Assembly (NCBI GenBank): GCA_004195305.1
Contig: SDWN01000748.1
Location: 1 to 9,170, forward strand
Origin: Neptunomonas sp.
GTDB lineage: Bacteria > Pseudomonadota > Gammaproteobacteria > Pseudomonadales > Balneatricaceae
DNA: 9,170 nucleotides
Direction: 5' to 3'
Positions 1-7,032 of this stretch are shown piece by piece (the first letter of the stretch is position 1; each line of letters begins with the position of its first letter). A model generated the notes under the pieces. The model was not told the origin of the DNA. It saw only the letters and a list, made by a program, of their open reading frames with translations, and searched no databases. Made by a program: the position numbers and the translations under genes.

Positions 1-19
1 AGATGTGTATAAGAGACAG
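1..19. other. Transposase-adapter (Tn5 mosaic end) library artefact
   Basis: The first 19 bases are exactly AGATGTGTATAAGAGACAG, the Tn5 mosaic-end sequence used in tagmentation libraries. It sits at the very end of the window and is followed directly by coding sequence of the minus-strand GGDEF/EAL gene. Read on the minus strand it adds the false residues CLLYTS to that protein. It should be treated as untrimmed adapter, so genomic sequence begins at position 20. Confidence 0.96.
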
Positions 20-2238
20 TCCAGGTTCTGTATTGCTGCGGTTTCGGTGATCTCAAAACAGATCTGTTGAGTAGGAATAGCGAAGTCTGAAAACAGGTTG
101 CGAATAAAATCGAGGAAGAAACTGCTCCCCAGGGTGGTGCCGGACAGGTTAACCGAATAGTTCATATGCCGATGCGGCAGATCGCGCTGATGAGCATCGG
201 CGATCCGGGTACAGACCTCGCTGATCACCCAGCGATCCAGCTGCGGCATCAGATTGTACTCCTCTGCGGCAGGGATAAAGATCGGCGGAATAATCCGGCC
301 ACGCTCATCTTCCATTCGCAACAACACCTCGGCATGGTGCGGTTTGAGACAACCGCTGGGCGTGATCGGGGCTATCGATTGCAGATACAGGCGATAGCGG
401 CCCTCATCCAGCGCCCGCTTTATCCGCGGCACCCACAGGCTAAGCTCATGCTTGCGGCTATTCTCGTAAACATCCTTGGTATGAACATAGATGCTATTGC
501 GGCCCTGCTCACGCGCGGTGTCCACCGCCGATTTAGCCGCCATCAACACATCGGACACATCCAGATAATTCTGATTCAACAGCACCACACCGATGGTCGC
601 CGTGGTATCGAAGTGGTCGTCCTGCCACTCAAAATCAAGCCCGTTCAGGCGTTCGCGCAGGTCGCAGGCAACCGCCAGGGCATCAGCAGGATCGCCGCTG
701 GGGCGCAGAATGGCGAACTCATCGCCACCGATGCGGGACAACACATCATTCGCGCTCAACGCGCGCTTGAGTTCACCGGCAATGGTACGCAGGAAGCCGT
801 CACCGCCTTTGGAGCCGCAGATATCGTTGATGACCGAAAAATGATCCAGGTTGATATGCCACAGAATCGGGTTCTGCTTGGCGCCTTGAGTATTATCCAG
901 ACTCTGCTTAATTCTCTGCGCGAACGTCATCCGGTTGAGCAACCCAGTCAGGGTGTCGTGGGAGGTCTCGTAATTGAGCTTTTCGGTCAGGCTCTGCGCC
1001 TCGCCGACATCCTGGATCACCATCACCACGCCCATCGGTCGTTCGCCCTGATTAACAACCGGGGTAGCGGTCAGGGCGATACCGGTGCGACGACCATCGG
1101 CACGAGTCATGTAGGCATGTTGCTGGATATCAATAACAGCTTCGGTGTCGAGACAGCGCGATACCGGATTTTCGATCTGCTTATGGGTGATCTTGCTGTA
1201 CAGCGGCAGTATCTTGTCAAAGGACTGGCCCTGGGCGTGCTCAAAGGAGATACCCGAGATCGCTTCAGCGGCCCGGTTCATATAGCTGACCAACCCTTGC
1301 GAGTCAGCAGAAACGACTCCATCGGCAATCGCTCCGAGGGTGATCTGTGCCTGCTCTTTCTCCTCCTGCAGATAGCTGGCGGTATTGCGCAGCCGCAGCA
1401 GCGTGACCACCAAAAACAGCAGCAGCAACGAACTCGTAACGAACAGGCCGATCCGGTAATAGCGCGAAATTCGCTCCTGCTGCTCGTGGTAAGCGAGATA
1501 GACCTGCGTCAGCTGCGACATGATCGCCGTTGACGGCAACCGAAACAACTGCGCCAACGTTTGTCCCACCAGGGCCCTCGATGTGAACACTATCTTGCCG
1601 TGCTGCAGACTGAAGTTGAGCCGATCCAGCAGCACATTATCGAACTCCTGTCCCTGATCCTGCAACGCGTAGAGCAGATCCTCCATAGCAATCAGCACCC
1701 TATCTGCCTGCTGCGTCAACTCATCAGCCGTCGGAGTAGCGGCATAGTTCAACAGCGTGTCACGAAAGTCACGCGTCTGGTCGTAATAGTCCGGAGCCGC
1801 CTCCGCCAAACGCGCCAGAAGGTCTTCGCGAGACAAGCCCGCAACAGCATTCTTAAGCAGAACCATCTGCTTAATATAGCTGGAGACCAGCACCCGCCGC
1901 TCCTCATGCATGTTGACCAGTCGTCTCAGGTGATATTCAACCCCGGTATTTTTTTGCCTGAACGCCGTATACTCAGAGGCCTGCATCTGCTCCAGAAGAT
2001 CACCCTGCTCGCGCAACTGCTGCAGTAGCGGATCAAAATCCGGATGCTGGTCGTAGTAAACCCGAATCAGCTCCTGGCGCAGATCGCCATCCAGTAGCTG
2101 ACTCCGCTGCAGCAACTCCAATACGTCGGAGTTTTCCTCGTTAATGCTGTCGACCTTTTGAGCCTGAACGAACAAAAACGTCAACAGCAGCAGGATCGTT
2201 GCCCCTGCAAGCACCGGAGCCCAACTAAAGGATCTCAT
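20..2238 (-). CDS. Membrane PAS-GGDEF-EAL protein, probable c-di-GMP phosphodiesterase (C-terminus missing)
   Basis: About 739 codons remain, running off the contig end. Residues 7-26 and about 262-282 are membrane segments. The stretch between them is all-helical and periplasmic, loosely resembling DAHL-type sensor domains (inference). A PAS domain follows (about 293-412), then GGDEF (about 420-585) and EAL (from about 603). The GGDEF motif is intact at 504-508, but the first metal-binding Asp is Asn463, the usual FK is F467-S468, and the RxxD inhibitory site reads S495-A-N-D498, so cyclase activity is doubtful. The EAL part shows EVLLR at 637-641, N697 in VNLS and E729 in FEITET, all expected of an active phosphodiesterase; DDFG and later residues are lost with the contig end. 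The ATG overlaps the stop of the upstream cytochrome gene (ATGA), indicating translational coupling in the operon. Family assignment is firm; the enzymatic direction is inferred. Confidence 0.93.
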
Positions 2239-3263
2239 TGCGTCACTCCGTTCGGTTGAATCCCAGGGTGGTTGCCGGTCAGACTGCCGAGAAACTCGAC
2301 CAACAGCGCCGTTTCAGACGGGGTCAGCAGCAGCCCCAATTGATAATTAGCCATCAACGTAATCGCTTCTACCAGGGTCTCTGCCGAACCATCATGGAAG
2401 TAAGGGGCTGTCACCGCCACATTTCTTAAGGACGAAACCCTAAAGCTATTTCGATCCGACCCTTCGCCAGTCACGTAGTAACGCCCAAAATCCTTAAGCC
2501 TGGGGTTCAATCCCGCATCGAGGTGACGATAGATATAAAATTGGGAAAAAAAACCCCCTCCCATCGCACGACCGTTATGACAGGAGCTGCAACCGATCCG
2601 TTTAAACAGTGCGTAGCCCTCTCGCTGGCGTGGGCTCAACGCGTCGGGATCACCACGGAGATAGCGATCAAAAGCGGCATTCGGCGCATTCAGACTACGA
2701 ACGAAGGTCGCCAGCGCATCGACGATGACGGCCTGGGTCAGATCGGTGCCGTAGGCCTTATTGGCTTGCACCTGATAACCGCGAGCGAGCCGTACGATCA
2801 CGTCGGGCCAACGGCTATTGAACTTATCGACATCGCTGATACTGTCCTCAATCAAGCGCTCCAGCTTGGCGTAGCGACCATCCCTGTTGTACCAGAAACT
2901 GCTGGCGACGTTATAGAGCAGCGTCATGTCTCGCGAGTATTGACCCCGGCGCTCGCCTGTAAGAACCGAGGCTGGCAACTGATCCGGACTTATGGCGGGC
3001 AGAGCATGACAATCACCGCAGCTCCGGTCAGCGCTGGCGGAGAACCGCTGATCGAAAAACAGCGCCTGCCCCAGCGCCCGTTTAGCGGCATCGACCGGCA
3101 CCTGAAGCGGCAGCGGGGTGATGGGTTCCACGTCGAGACTGAAAGGAATGATCCCGGCGCCCGCAGGCCCAAGGGCGTCACTCGCCTGAACGGCGGGGGT
3201 GAATAACACCGCCAGCAGCAGTTTCAACGCCAGCACCCGAGCTAACAACGCTTTCTGCATCAT
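2235..3263 (-). CDS. Secreted di-heme cytochrome c peroxidase/MauG-family protein
   Basis: The 342-residue protein starts with a signal peptide (hydrophobic 11-21, likely cleavage after A-V-Q-A at 27), so it should be periplasmic. Two c-heme motifs, CGDCH (82-86) and CSSCH (225-229), and the C-terminal run S-L-R-N-V-A..A-P-Y-F-H-D-G-S (278-293) place it in the CCP/MauG family, whose bacterial peroxidases reduce H2O2 with electrons from small cytochromes. Met304 in L-M-A-N-Y-Q-L-G fits the axial ligand of the high-potential heme. The pocket around the first heme is unusual: the F-W-D-G-R region reads F-W-Y-N-R-D-G-R, and the positions matching the catalytic Gln and Glu of Pseudomonas CcpA appear as L137 and about K147. 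Peroxidase activity is therefore uncertain. The tandem ATGs at 3263/3260 are preferred over in-frame starts further upstream because they give a signal peptide and lie 13 nt after the diguanylate cyclase stop. The gene overlaps the next one by 4 nt. Confidence 0.92.
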   Translation of the reverse strand: MMQKALLARVLALKLLLAVLFTPAVQASDALGPAGAGIIPFSLDVEPITPLPLQVPVDAAKRALGQALFFDQRFSASADRSCGDCHALPAISPDQLPASVLTGERRGQYSRDMTLLYNVASSFWYNRDGRYAKLERLIEDSISDVDKFNSRWPDVIVRLARGYQVQANKAYGTDLTQAVIVDALATFVRSLNAPNAAFDRYLRGDPDALSPRQREGYALFKRIGCSSCHNGRAMGGGFFSQFYIYRHLDAGLNPRLKDFGRYYVTGEGSDRNSFRVSSLRNVAVTAPYFHDGSAETLVEAITLMANYQLGLLLTPSETALLVEFLGSLTGNHPGIQPNGVTQ

Positions 3264-3276
3264 GAGATGCCTGGAC

Positions 3277-4941
3277 TCACGCCACACAGACACGATTTCG
3301 GCCCTCGTCTTTAGCGCGGTATAGTGCCGCGTCTGCCAGCTCAATGAATTTATCAGACGCCTCAATATTGCTGGCAGGAAAGCTGGCGACACCGATACTG
3401 ATGGTTACACTGAGGCCATCGATCAGCGTCTCAGCAACACTTTTACGCAACCGCTCGGCAATCGTCTGCGCCCCGCCCGGAGGCGTATTGGTGAGGATGA
3501 TCAAAAACTCTTCGCCACCATAACGACAGGGAATATCGACCTCGCGTACGGCGTCACGCATCACCTGGGCCAGGGTTTGCAGCACCCGGTCACCCTGGTC
3601 ATGACCATGCTCATCATTAAAGCGTTTGAAGTGATCGACGTCGAACATCAGGATAGACAGATCCATCTTGTAGCGTCGGGCGCGCTTGAGTTCCAGCGCC
3701 AGAGAATCATCCAGATGGCGCCGGTTAAACAATTTGGTCAGGCCGTCGGTGGTCGAGAGTTCGCGTAACTGGGACTCTAAGTTTTTCTCGGCAGTAATGT
3801 CACGCAGCAGAATTGTCGAACCTATCACCTCGCCACTCGGAGCCAGAATACTGGACGCCAGCATCTCCAGCATATGGCCCTTATATTCGATCAGAGTGGG
3901 GGCTAACTTGGAGGGATCCTGGCACAAATTCCGGGAAATAAGTTCGGGATCATCGAGGATATTAAGGAATCCTCCTGCCCGCATCTGCTCCTCAGTTTTA
4001 TTCAGCAAGCGCTCTGCGGCAGGATTCACCAACACGATATGGCCGCCACTGTCGGTTACCACGATCCCTTCCAACGAACTCAGGATAATGGTATTGAGCT
4101 TGTCCTGCTCATGTTTGAGCCCCCGGTAAGAGTGCAGTACTTCTCGAGACATCTGATTAAAGCTAGCCGCCATATGACTCAATTCATCCCGTCCCTTCAC
4201 CGGAATGAGCTGATCCATGTCGCCTTTGCTGACCTCGCGCATCGCATTGGTAAGCGCGTTAATCGGCCGGACCACCGAGCGCCGAATCAGCACGTAGGTG
4301 ACCACAAACACAAACAGCAGCATCACCACCAACACCACCAATGACTGGTAGTAGGTGCGGGTAATATCGGCATCGATCGGCGCCAGCGTGGTGGTCAGTT
4401 TCAGCACTCCGCGCACCGGATTATCACCCCCGTGGCATTTATGACACTCTTGGTCATTCAGGATCGGGGCAAGAAAGGTCAGCAGGCGATCATTATTCGC
4501 ATCCAGTTCATAATAGGAGATTAGCTGCTTCGCCCTCAGTACCTTGCGTAGCTGCAAACTGTCCGGGGGTAAAATCTGGCGCAGCTGAGTGCTCTCCTTA
4601 GCGACGAACTCCTCCTCCCCGATACGACCGTTGACCGATGTGATCGTACTGTTATCCAGAAAAGCTTCGCGGCCGTTGGTGCGCATAATGACGAAGTCGG
4701 TGACCTCCGTCACCCGCTTCAGGCGCAGAGCATAGCTTTCGGCAATATCCGCATAACCGGCCAGCATCACCGCCTGCAAGCCCTCGATAACACTCTCGGT
4801 GAGCTTTTTCATGGTCCGCTCATTCTGTGCCAGGATGGTCTGTTCCTGCGTATAGGTATAAAACGCAATCATGCCTAGCATCGCGATACTGGCGACAATA
4901 CCAAACACCGATATGATTTTAGTGCCTATATTTTTGAACAT
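3277..4941 (-). CDS. Diguanylate cyclase with periplasmic c-type heme sensor domain
   Basis: The 554-residue inner-membrane protein makes c-di-GMP from two GTP. Order: TM1 (about 9-30), periplasmic domain (31-199), TM2 (200-219), HAMP (220-272), PAS (about 282-385), GGDEF (394-554). The periplasmic part contains C166-H-K-C-H170, a covalent heme-c motif, followed by a G-G-D and R-G-V-L segment as in heme-c PAS-like or Tll0287-type sensors. The cyclase domain looks fully active: F-D-V-D-H-F-K (433-439), N442, D451, G475-G-E-E-F479, and an I-site R466-E-V-D469 exactly five residues before GGEEF, so product inhibition is expected. The start at 4941 is chosen because AGGG lies 6 nt upstream and TM1 follows directly; a GTG at 5034 has no ribosome site. 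First gene of the operon. The ligand (redox state, NO, CO, O2 or peroxide) cannot be told from sequence. Confidence 0.94.
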   Translation of the reverse strand: MFKNIGTKIISVFGIVASIAMLGMIAFYTYTQEQTILAQNERTMKKLTESVIEGLQAVMLAGYADIAESYALRLKRVTEVTDFVIMRTNGREAFLDNSTITSVNGRIGEEEFVAKESTQLRQILPPDSLQLRKVLRAKQLISYYELDANNDRLLTFLAPILNDQECHKCHGGDNPVRGVLKLTTTLAPIDADITRTYYQSLVVLVVMLLFVFVVTYVLIRRSVVRPINALTNAMREVSKGDMDQLIPVKGRDELSHMAASFNQMSREVLHSYRGLKHEQDKLNTIILSSLEGIVVTDSGGHIVLVNPAAERLLNKTEEQMRAGGFLNILDDPELISRNLCQDPSKLAPTLIEYKGHMLEMLASSILAPSGEVIGSTILLRDITAEKNLESQLRELSTTDGLTKLFNRRHLDDSLALELKRARRYKMDLSILMFDVDHFKRFNDEHGHDQGDRVLQTLAQVMRDAVREVDIPCRYGGEEFLIILTNTPPGGAQTIAERLRKSVAETLIDGLSVTISIGVASFPASNIEASDKFIELADAALYRAKDEGRNRVCVA

Positions 4942-4974
4942 TGACCGCCCTACGTCCGCAATGAAAACGAGAGT

Positions 4975-4993
4975 ATTAACCTGATAGGTTAAT
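4975..4993. promoter_or_regulatory. Perfect inverted repeat, putative operator of the heme/c-di-GMP operon
   Basis: ATTAACC-TGATA-GGTTAAT is a perfect palindrome with 7-bp arms and a 5-nt spacer, 33 nt upstream of the diguanylate cyclase ATG. This size fits a dimeric helix-turn-helix regulator. It lies in the leader or core promoter, where binding would most simply repress, but the sign of control is inference. No regulator gene is in the window. Confidence 0.55.
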
Positions 4994-5051
4994 CGGTTGG
5001 CACCTGAGTGCGCCAGCATTAACCAAACGACCACGGCAAGATTAACAGTAC

Positions 5052-5065
5052 TGCATGCTAATCAA
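5052..5065. promoter_or_regulatory. Possible FNR/Anr-like box
   Basis: TGCAT-GCTA-ATCAA matches the FNR/Anr/Dnr consensus TTGAT-N4-ATCAA at 8 of 10 positions; one half-site is perfect. It lies about 117 nt upstream of the diguanylate cyclase start. Cytochrome c peroxidase genes are often under FNR/Anr control, which makes it plausible. No well-placed -10 element fixes the distance, so this is a weak call. Confidence 0.25.
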
Positions 5066-5199
5066 CTGCTCGCCCATGACGCAAGCCTTAATATCACTTA
5101 AGATCCGGCGTTTATTTCAGTTATGCTGTTCCTTTGACCTGGCACAAGCTGCAAGCCCGCGCCCGTTGGTTAATATTGATAAATTGAGAAATCCGAGCC

Positions 5200-5862
5200 A
5201 TGAATTACCAGCATCACCTCCGTGCCATTGCCTCCCCTCTGCCCGCCGGCAAAGTGGTCTGTGTGGGCCGCAACTACGCAGAGCACGCCAAAGAGCTGAA
5301 TAATCCCGTGCCCGACGAACCACTGCTGTTCATTAAACCCAGCACCGCGCTGGTGGATATGCGCCAACCGATTCAACTGCGCCTCGATCATGGTCCGGTG
5401 CATTACGAAACCGAATTGGCAATCCTGATCGGCCAGCCACTAACCCGGGGACAGCCGGATCAGGTTACTGCCGCGATCGCGGGGGTGGGATTAGGCCTGG
5501 ATCTGACTCTGCGCGAACGCCAGAGCCAGCTAAAACAGCAGGGCCATCCGTGGGAGCTGGCCAAAGCGTTTGACGGCAGCTGTCCGCTTAGCCCGTTTGT
5601 ACCCTTCGAGGCGATCACCGATATCGAGGACTGCCGGTTACAACTAGAAGTGGATGGAGAACTGCGCCAGAACGGCTCCAGCGCGGAGATGCTGACGCCG
5701 GTAGTGGCGTTGATCGCTTATATCAGCCAGCACTTCACCCTGCTACCCGGAGATGTGGTGCTGACCGGAACCCCGGCCGGAGTCGGCGTACTGCAGCCAG
5801 GAATGCAGCTGACACTGCGCTTAGATCAGGTGCTCGAGCTGCAAACCTCAGTCCGTGTTTAA
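5200..5862 (+). CDS. Fumarylacetoacetate hydrolase family protein (FAHD1/YcgM-like)
   Basis: The 220-residue cytosolic protein matches the short single-domain FAH family, whose characterised members are acylpyruvate hydrolases and oxaloacetate decarboxylases using Mg2+ or Mn2+. The expected residues are all present with a constant offset of one from human FAHD1: H29 and E32 in G-R-N-Y-A-E-H-A-K-E (lid dyad), metal ligands E70 and E72 in H-Y-E-T-E and D101 in G-L-D-L-T, K122 in A-K-A-F-D, and the C-terminal L-T-G-T-P-A-G-V-G at 188-196. The exact substrate cannot be decided. The ATG is the first in a frame that begins directly with the family's N-terminus, though its ribosome site is weak. It is transcribed divergently from the c-di-GMP operon and its stop codon overlaps that of ubiJ. 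Nothing nearby suggests a catabolic pathway; a housekeeping metabolite-repair role is likely. Confidence 0.93.
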   Translation: MNYQHHLRAIASPLPAGKVVCVGRNYAEHAKELNNPVPDEPLLFIKPSTALVDMRQPIQLRLDHGPVHYETELAILIGQPLTRGQPDQVTAAIAGVGLGLDLTLRERQSQLKQQGHPWELAKAFDGSCPLSPFVPFEAITDIEDCRLQLEVDGELRQNGSSAEMLTPVVALIAYISQHFTLLPGDVVLTGTPAGVGVLQPGMQLTLRLDQVLELQTSVRV

Positions 5863-6479
5863 ACGCCGCTCTTAAGCAGTTCAAGGCGTTCGAGCCGTGC
5901 CTGCAACCGATCAGCATCGAGCCGCAGCCGATCGATCTGGTCGTAGTGGCCCTCCAGCTCGGCGCCGCAAGGCTGCACCCGGATCTCTTCGTGGAGCCAG
6001 CTATTAAGGTCATCGAGCAGATTATTCGACGCCTCACTGGCGGCGGTTCGCCCTTTCGACAGCAGATTGATCAGCAACTGCGCCGCCGGATCACCGAGGC
6101 AGTCCCCCAGCAGCCCGCCCCAATCCAGATCCAGCTGCTGGCCGATCTGCCGCAGCTGGGTAGCCAGTTGAGTATTGCCCTGCAACCGGACCCGATTATC
6201 AAACGCCTGCTGCGGATCGAGCAGCAGCGCCAACAGGTCCGAAGGGGCGCCGGTAATTTCACAATCGGGTTGCTCCAGATCCTCACTCGCAACCAGGCTG
6301 ATCCCCTCAGCACCAAGCCTGAGCCCGATCGCCAGGGCAGGAAAGGTCAGCGTTAACAACAGGCTCTGCCCCGCCAGTGGCGCCAGTTTACGCTGCGCCA
6401 GCGGGTCCCGCGCCAGCGCTTTGTTGATCGCCAGTTCAACCAGCATACCGGGTTCGGATCTCAGCCACTCGTCGCTCAC
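5859..6479 (-). CDS. ubiJ: Ubiquinone biosynthesis accessory factor UbiJ (SCP2 domain)
   Basis: The 206-residue protein has an N-terminal SCP2-like lipid-binding domain (about 12-120) and a C-terminal coiled coil (about 173-202, with the R-L-R-L-D-A-D-R-L-Q-A-R-L heptads typical of UbiJ). The family motif G-N-T-Q-L-A..L-D-L-D-W..L-G-D-P-A (101-132) is clear. UbiJ, with UbiK, helps the soluble Ubi complex hold hydrophobic quinone intermediates during ubiquinone synthesis; it is not itself an enzyme. The start is GTG, supported by AAGGGAG six nt upstream. In many Gammaproteobacteria ubiJ lies between ubiE and ubiB; here it follows the DUF971 gene after 96 nt and is followed by a convergent, unrelated gene. 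Its stop overlaps the FAH-family stop in the palindrome TTAA, leaving no room for an intergenic terminator. Confidence 0.9.
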   Translation of the reverse strand: MSDEWLRSEPGMLVELAINKALARDPLAQRKLAPLAGQSLLLTLTFPALAIGLRLGAEGISLVASEDLEQPDCEITGAPSDLLALLLDPQQAFDNRVRLQGNTQLATQLRQIGQQLDLDWGGLLGDCLGDPAAQLLINLLSKGRTAASEASNNLLDDLNSWLHEEIRVQPCGAELEGHYDQIDRLRLDADRLQARLERLELLKSGV

Positions 6480-6485
6480 GCGTTT

Positions 6486-6492
6486 CTCCCTT
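6486..6492 (-). promoter_or_regulatory. Ribosome binding site deciding the GTG start of ubiJ
   Basis: On the minus strand AAGGGAG is followed by six nt and GTG at 6479. This strong site supports the GTG over the internal ATG at codon 12. Confidence 0.75.
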
Positions 6493-6508
6493 GGTGTTGT
6501 GGATTAAA

Positions 6509-6562
6509 CTTACAGGCTCAGGTTTACGTTTACGCTTATGGGCTTAAGCTTACGGGTTACAG
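6509..6562. repeat. Degenerate short tandem repeat between the DUF971 gene and ubiJ
   Basis: Eight imperfect units in a row on the plus strand: CTTACAGG, CTCAGG, TTTACG, TTTACG, CTTATGGG, CTTAAG, CTTACGGG, TTACAG, with unit lengths of 6 or 8. The tract fills most of the 96-nt gap between the two genes, where ubiE stands in many relatives. Read on the minus strand it is rich in TAA triplets and codes for nothing. It is not a terminator: there is no strong stem followed by a T run. Confidence 0.5.
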
Positions 6563-6575
6563 ATCGCAGACAAGC

Positions 6576-6995
6576 CTAGCGCTTCCCGCAACCCCCACTG
6601 TTACAGCCAGAGGGCTGTTTGGACGGATCCTCAGGCTGCGGCTCACGGCTGGCCCCGGCCTGCTGTAGCTGCTGCAGATACCCCTGCCAAATACCGGCCT
6701 GATCCTGACACAGCTGATACAGATACTCCCAGGTATACAGCCCCGTGTCGTGACCATCGTCAAAGATTAGTTTAAGCGCGTAATTACCGCTCGGCTCGAT
6801 CCCGATCAATGCCACCTCCCGTTTGCCGGTTTGGAGCACGGCCGCGCCATGCCCGCGCACTTCAGCCGAAGGCGAGTTAACCCGCAGGAATTCAGCATTC
6901 AGGCGGTGATTATCGCCCGCCGGATACTCCAGCTCCAGCTGCCTGGATTTCAGGTGCAGCGCTATTCTTATCGGTCGTTGCTTAGATTCGCTCAC
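6576..6995 (-). CDS. DUF971 (GBBH-like N-terminal domain) protein with cysteine tail
   Basis: The 139-residue protein is a stand-alone DUF971 domain. The hallmarks are L-R-V-N-S-P-S-A-E (37-45) and F-D-D-G-H-D-T-G-L-Y-T-W (78-89). The same domain forms the N-terminus of gamma-butyrobetaine hydroxylase and is fused to Mrp/ApbC-type Fe-S carrier proteins such as HCF101, so a role linked to metal or Fe-S handling is a reasonable guess; the molecular function is not established. The C-terminus is an extension rich in Q, P and S ending G-C-N-S-G-G-C-G-K-R with Cys131 and Cys136, a possible metal site. The start is GTG at 6995, with AGGA seven nt upstream; the overlapping ATG at 6997 runs straight into TGA. 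It follows hslU after 37 nt, the usual place for this gene in Gammaproteobacteria, and is probably co-transcribed with it. Confidence 0.9.
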   Translation of the reverse strand: MSESKQRPIRIALHLKSRQLELEYPAGDNHRLNAEFLRVNSPSAEVRGHGAAVLQTGKREVALIGIEPSGNYALKLIFDDGHDTGLYTWEYLYQLCQDQAGIWQGYLQQLQQAGASREPQPEDPSKQPSGCNSGGCGKR

Positions 6996-7032
6996 ATCAC
7001 TGTCCTGGGACTCGTGTACGGGTCCGCTCTGG

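Larger units (their letters stand above)
4975..5174. repeat. Five dispersed ATTAACC-type sites across the divergent intergenic region
   Basis: The 7-mer ATTAACC or its complement GGTTAAT occurs at 4975-4981, 4987-4993, 5018-5024 and 5168-5174, with a 6/7 copy at 5041-5047. By base counting, about 0.03 exact copies would be expected in 258 bp on both strands. The last site lies 25 nt before the ATG of the FAH-family gene, so one regulator could act on both divergent units. The copies at 5018 and 5168 could alternatively be parts of AT-rich -10 elements. Confidence 0.5.

Noticed and set aside
166..1533. Long open frame on the plus strand (455 codons)
   Set aside because: It lies wholly antisense to the PAS-GGDEF-EAL gene, whose minus-strand translation shows clear domains; the plus product has no recognisable motif and is low-complexity in Q, R, H and I.
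3264..3392. Upstream start adding 43 residues to the di-heme cytochrome
   Set aside because: It would overlap the end of the cyclase gene by more than 100 nt and hide the signal peptide that begins at 3263.
4942..5034. Upstream GTG start at 5034 adding 31 residues to the diguanylate cyclase
   Set aside because: No ribosome site precedes it, the extension would run through the palindrome, and the start at 4941 has AGGG at good distance and leads straight into the first membrane segment.
5139..5156. TGGCAC...TGC resembling a sigma-54 promoter before the FAH-family gene
   Set aside because: The GG and GC pairs are 8 nt apart instead of the required 10, so the element cannot be read by sigma-54 RNA polymerase.
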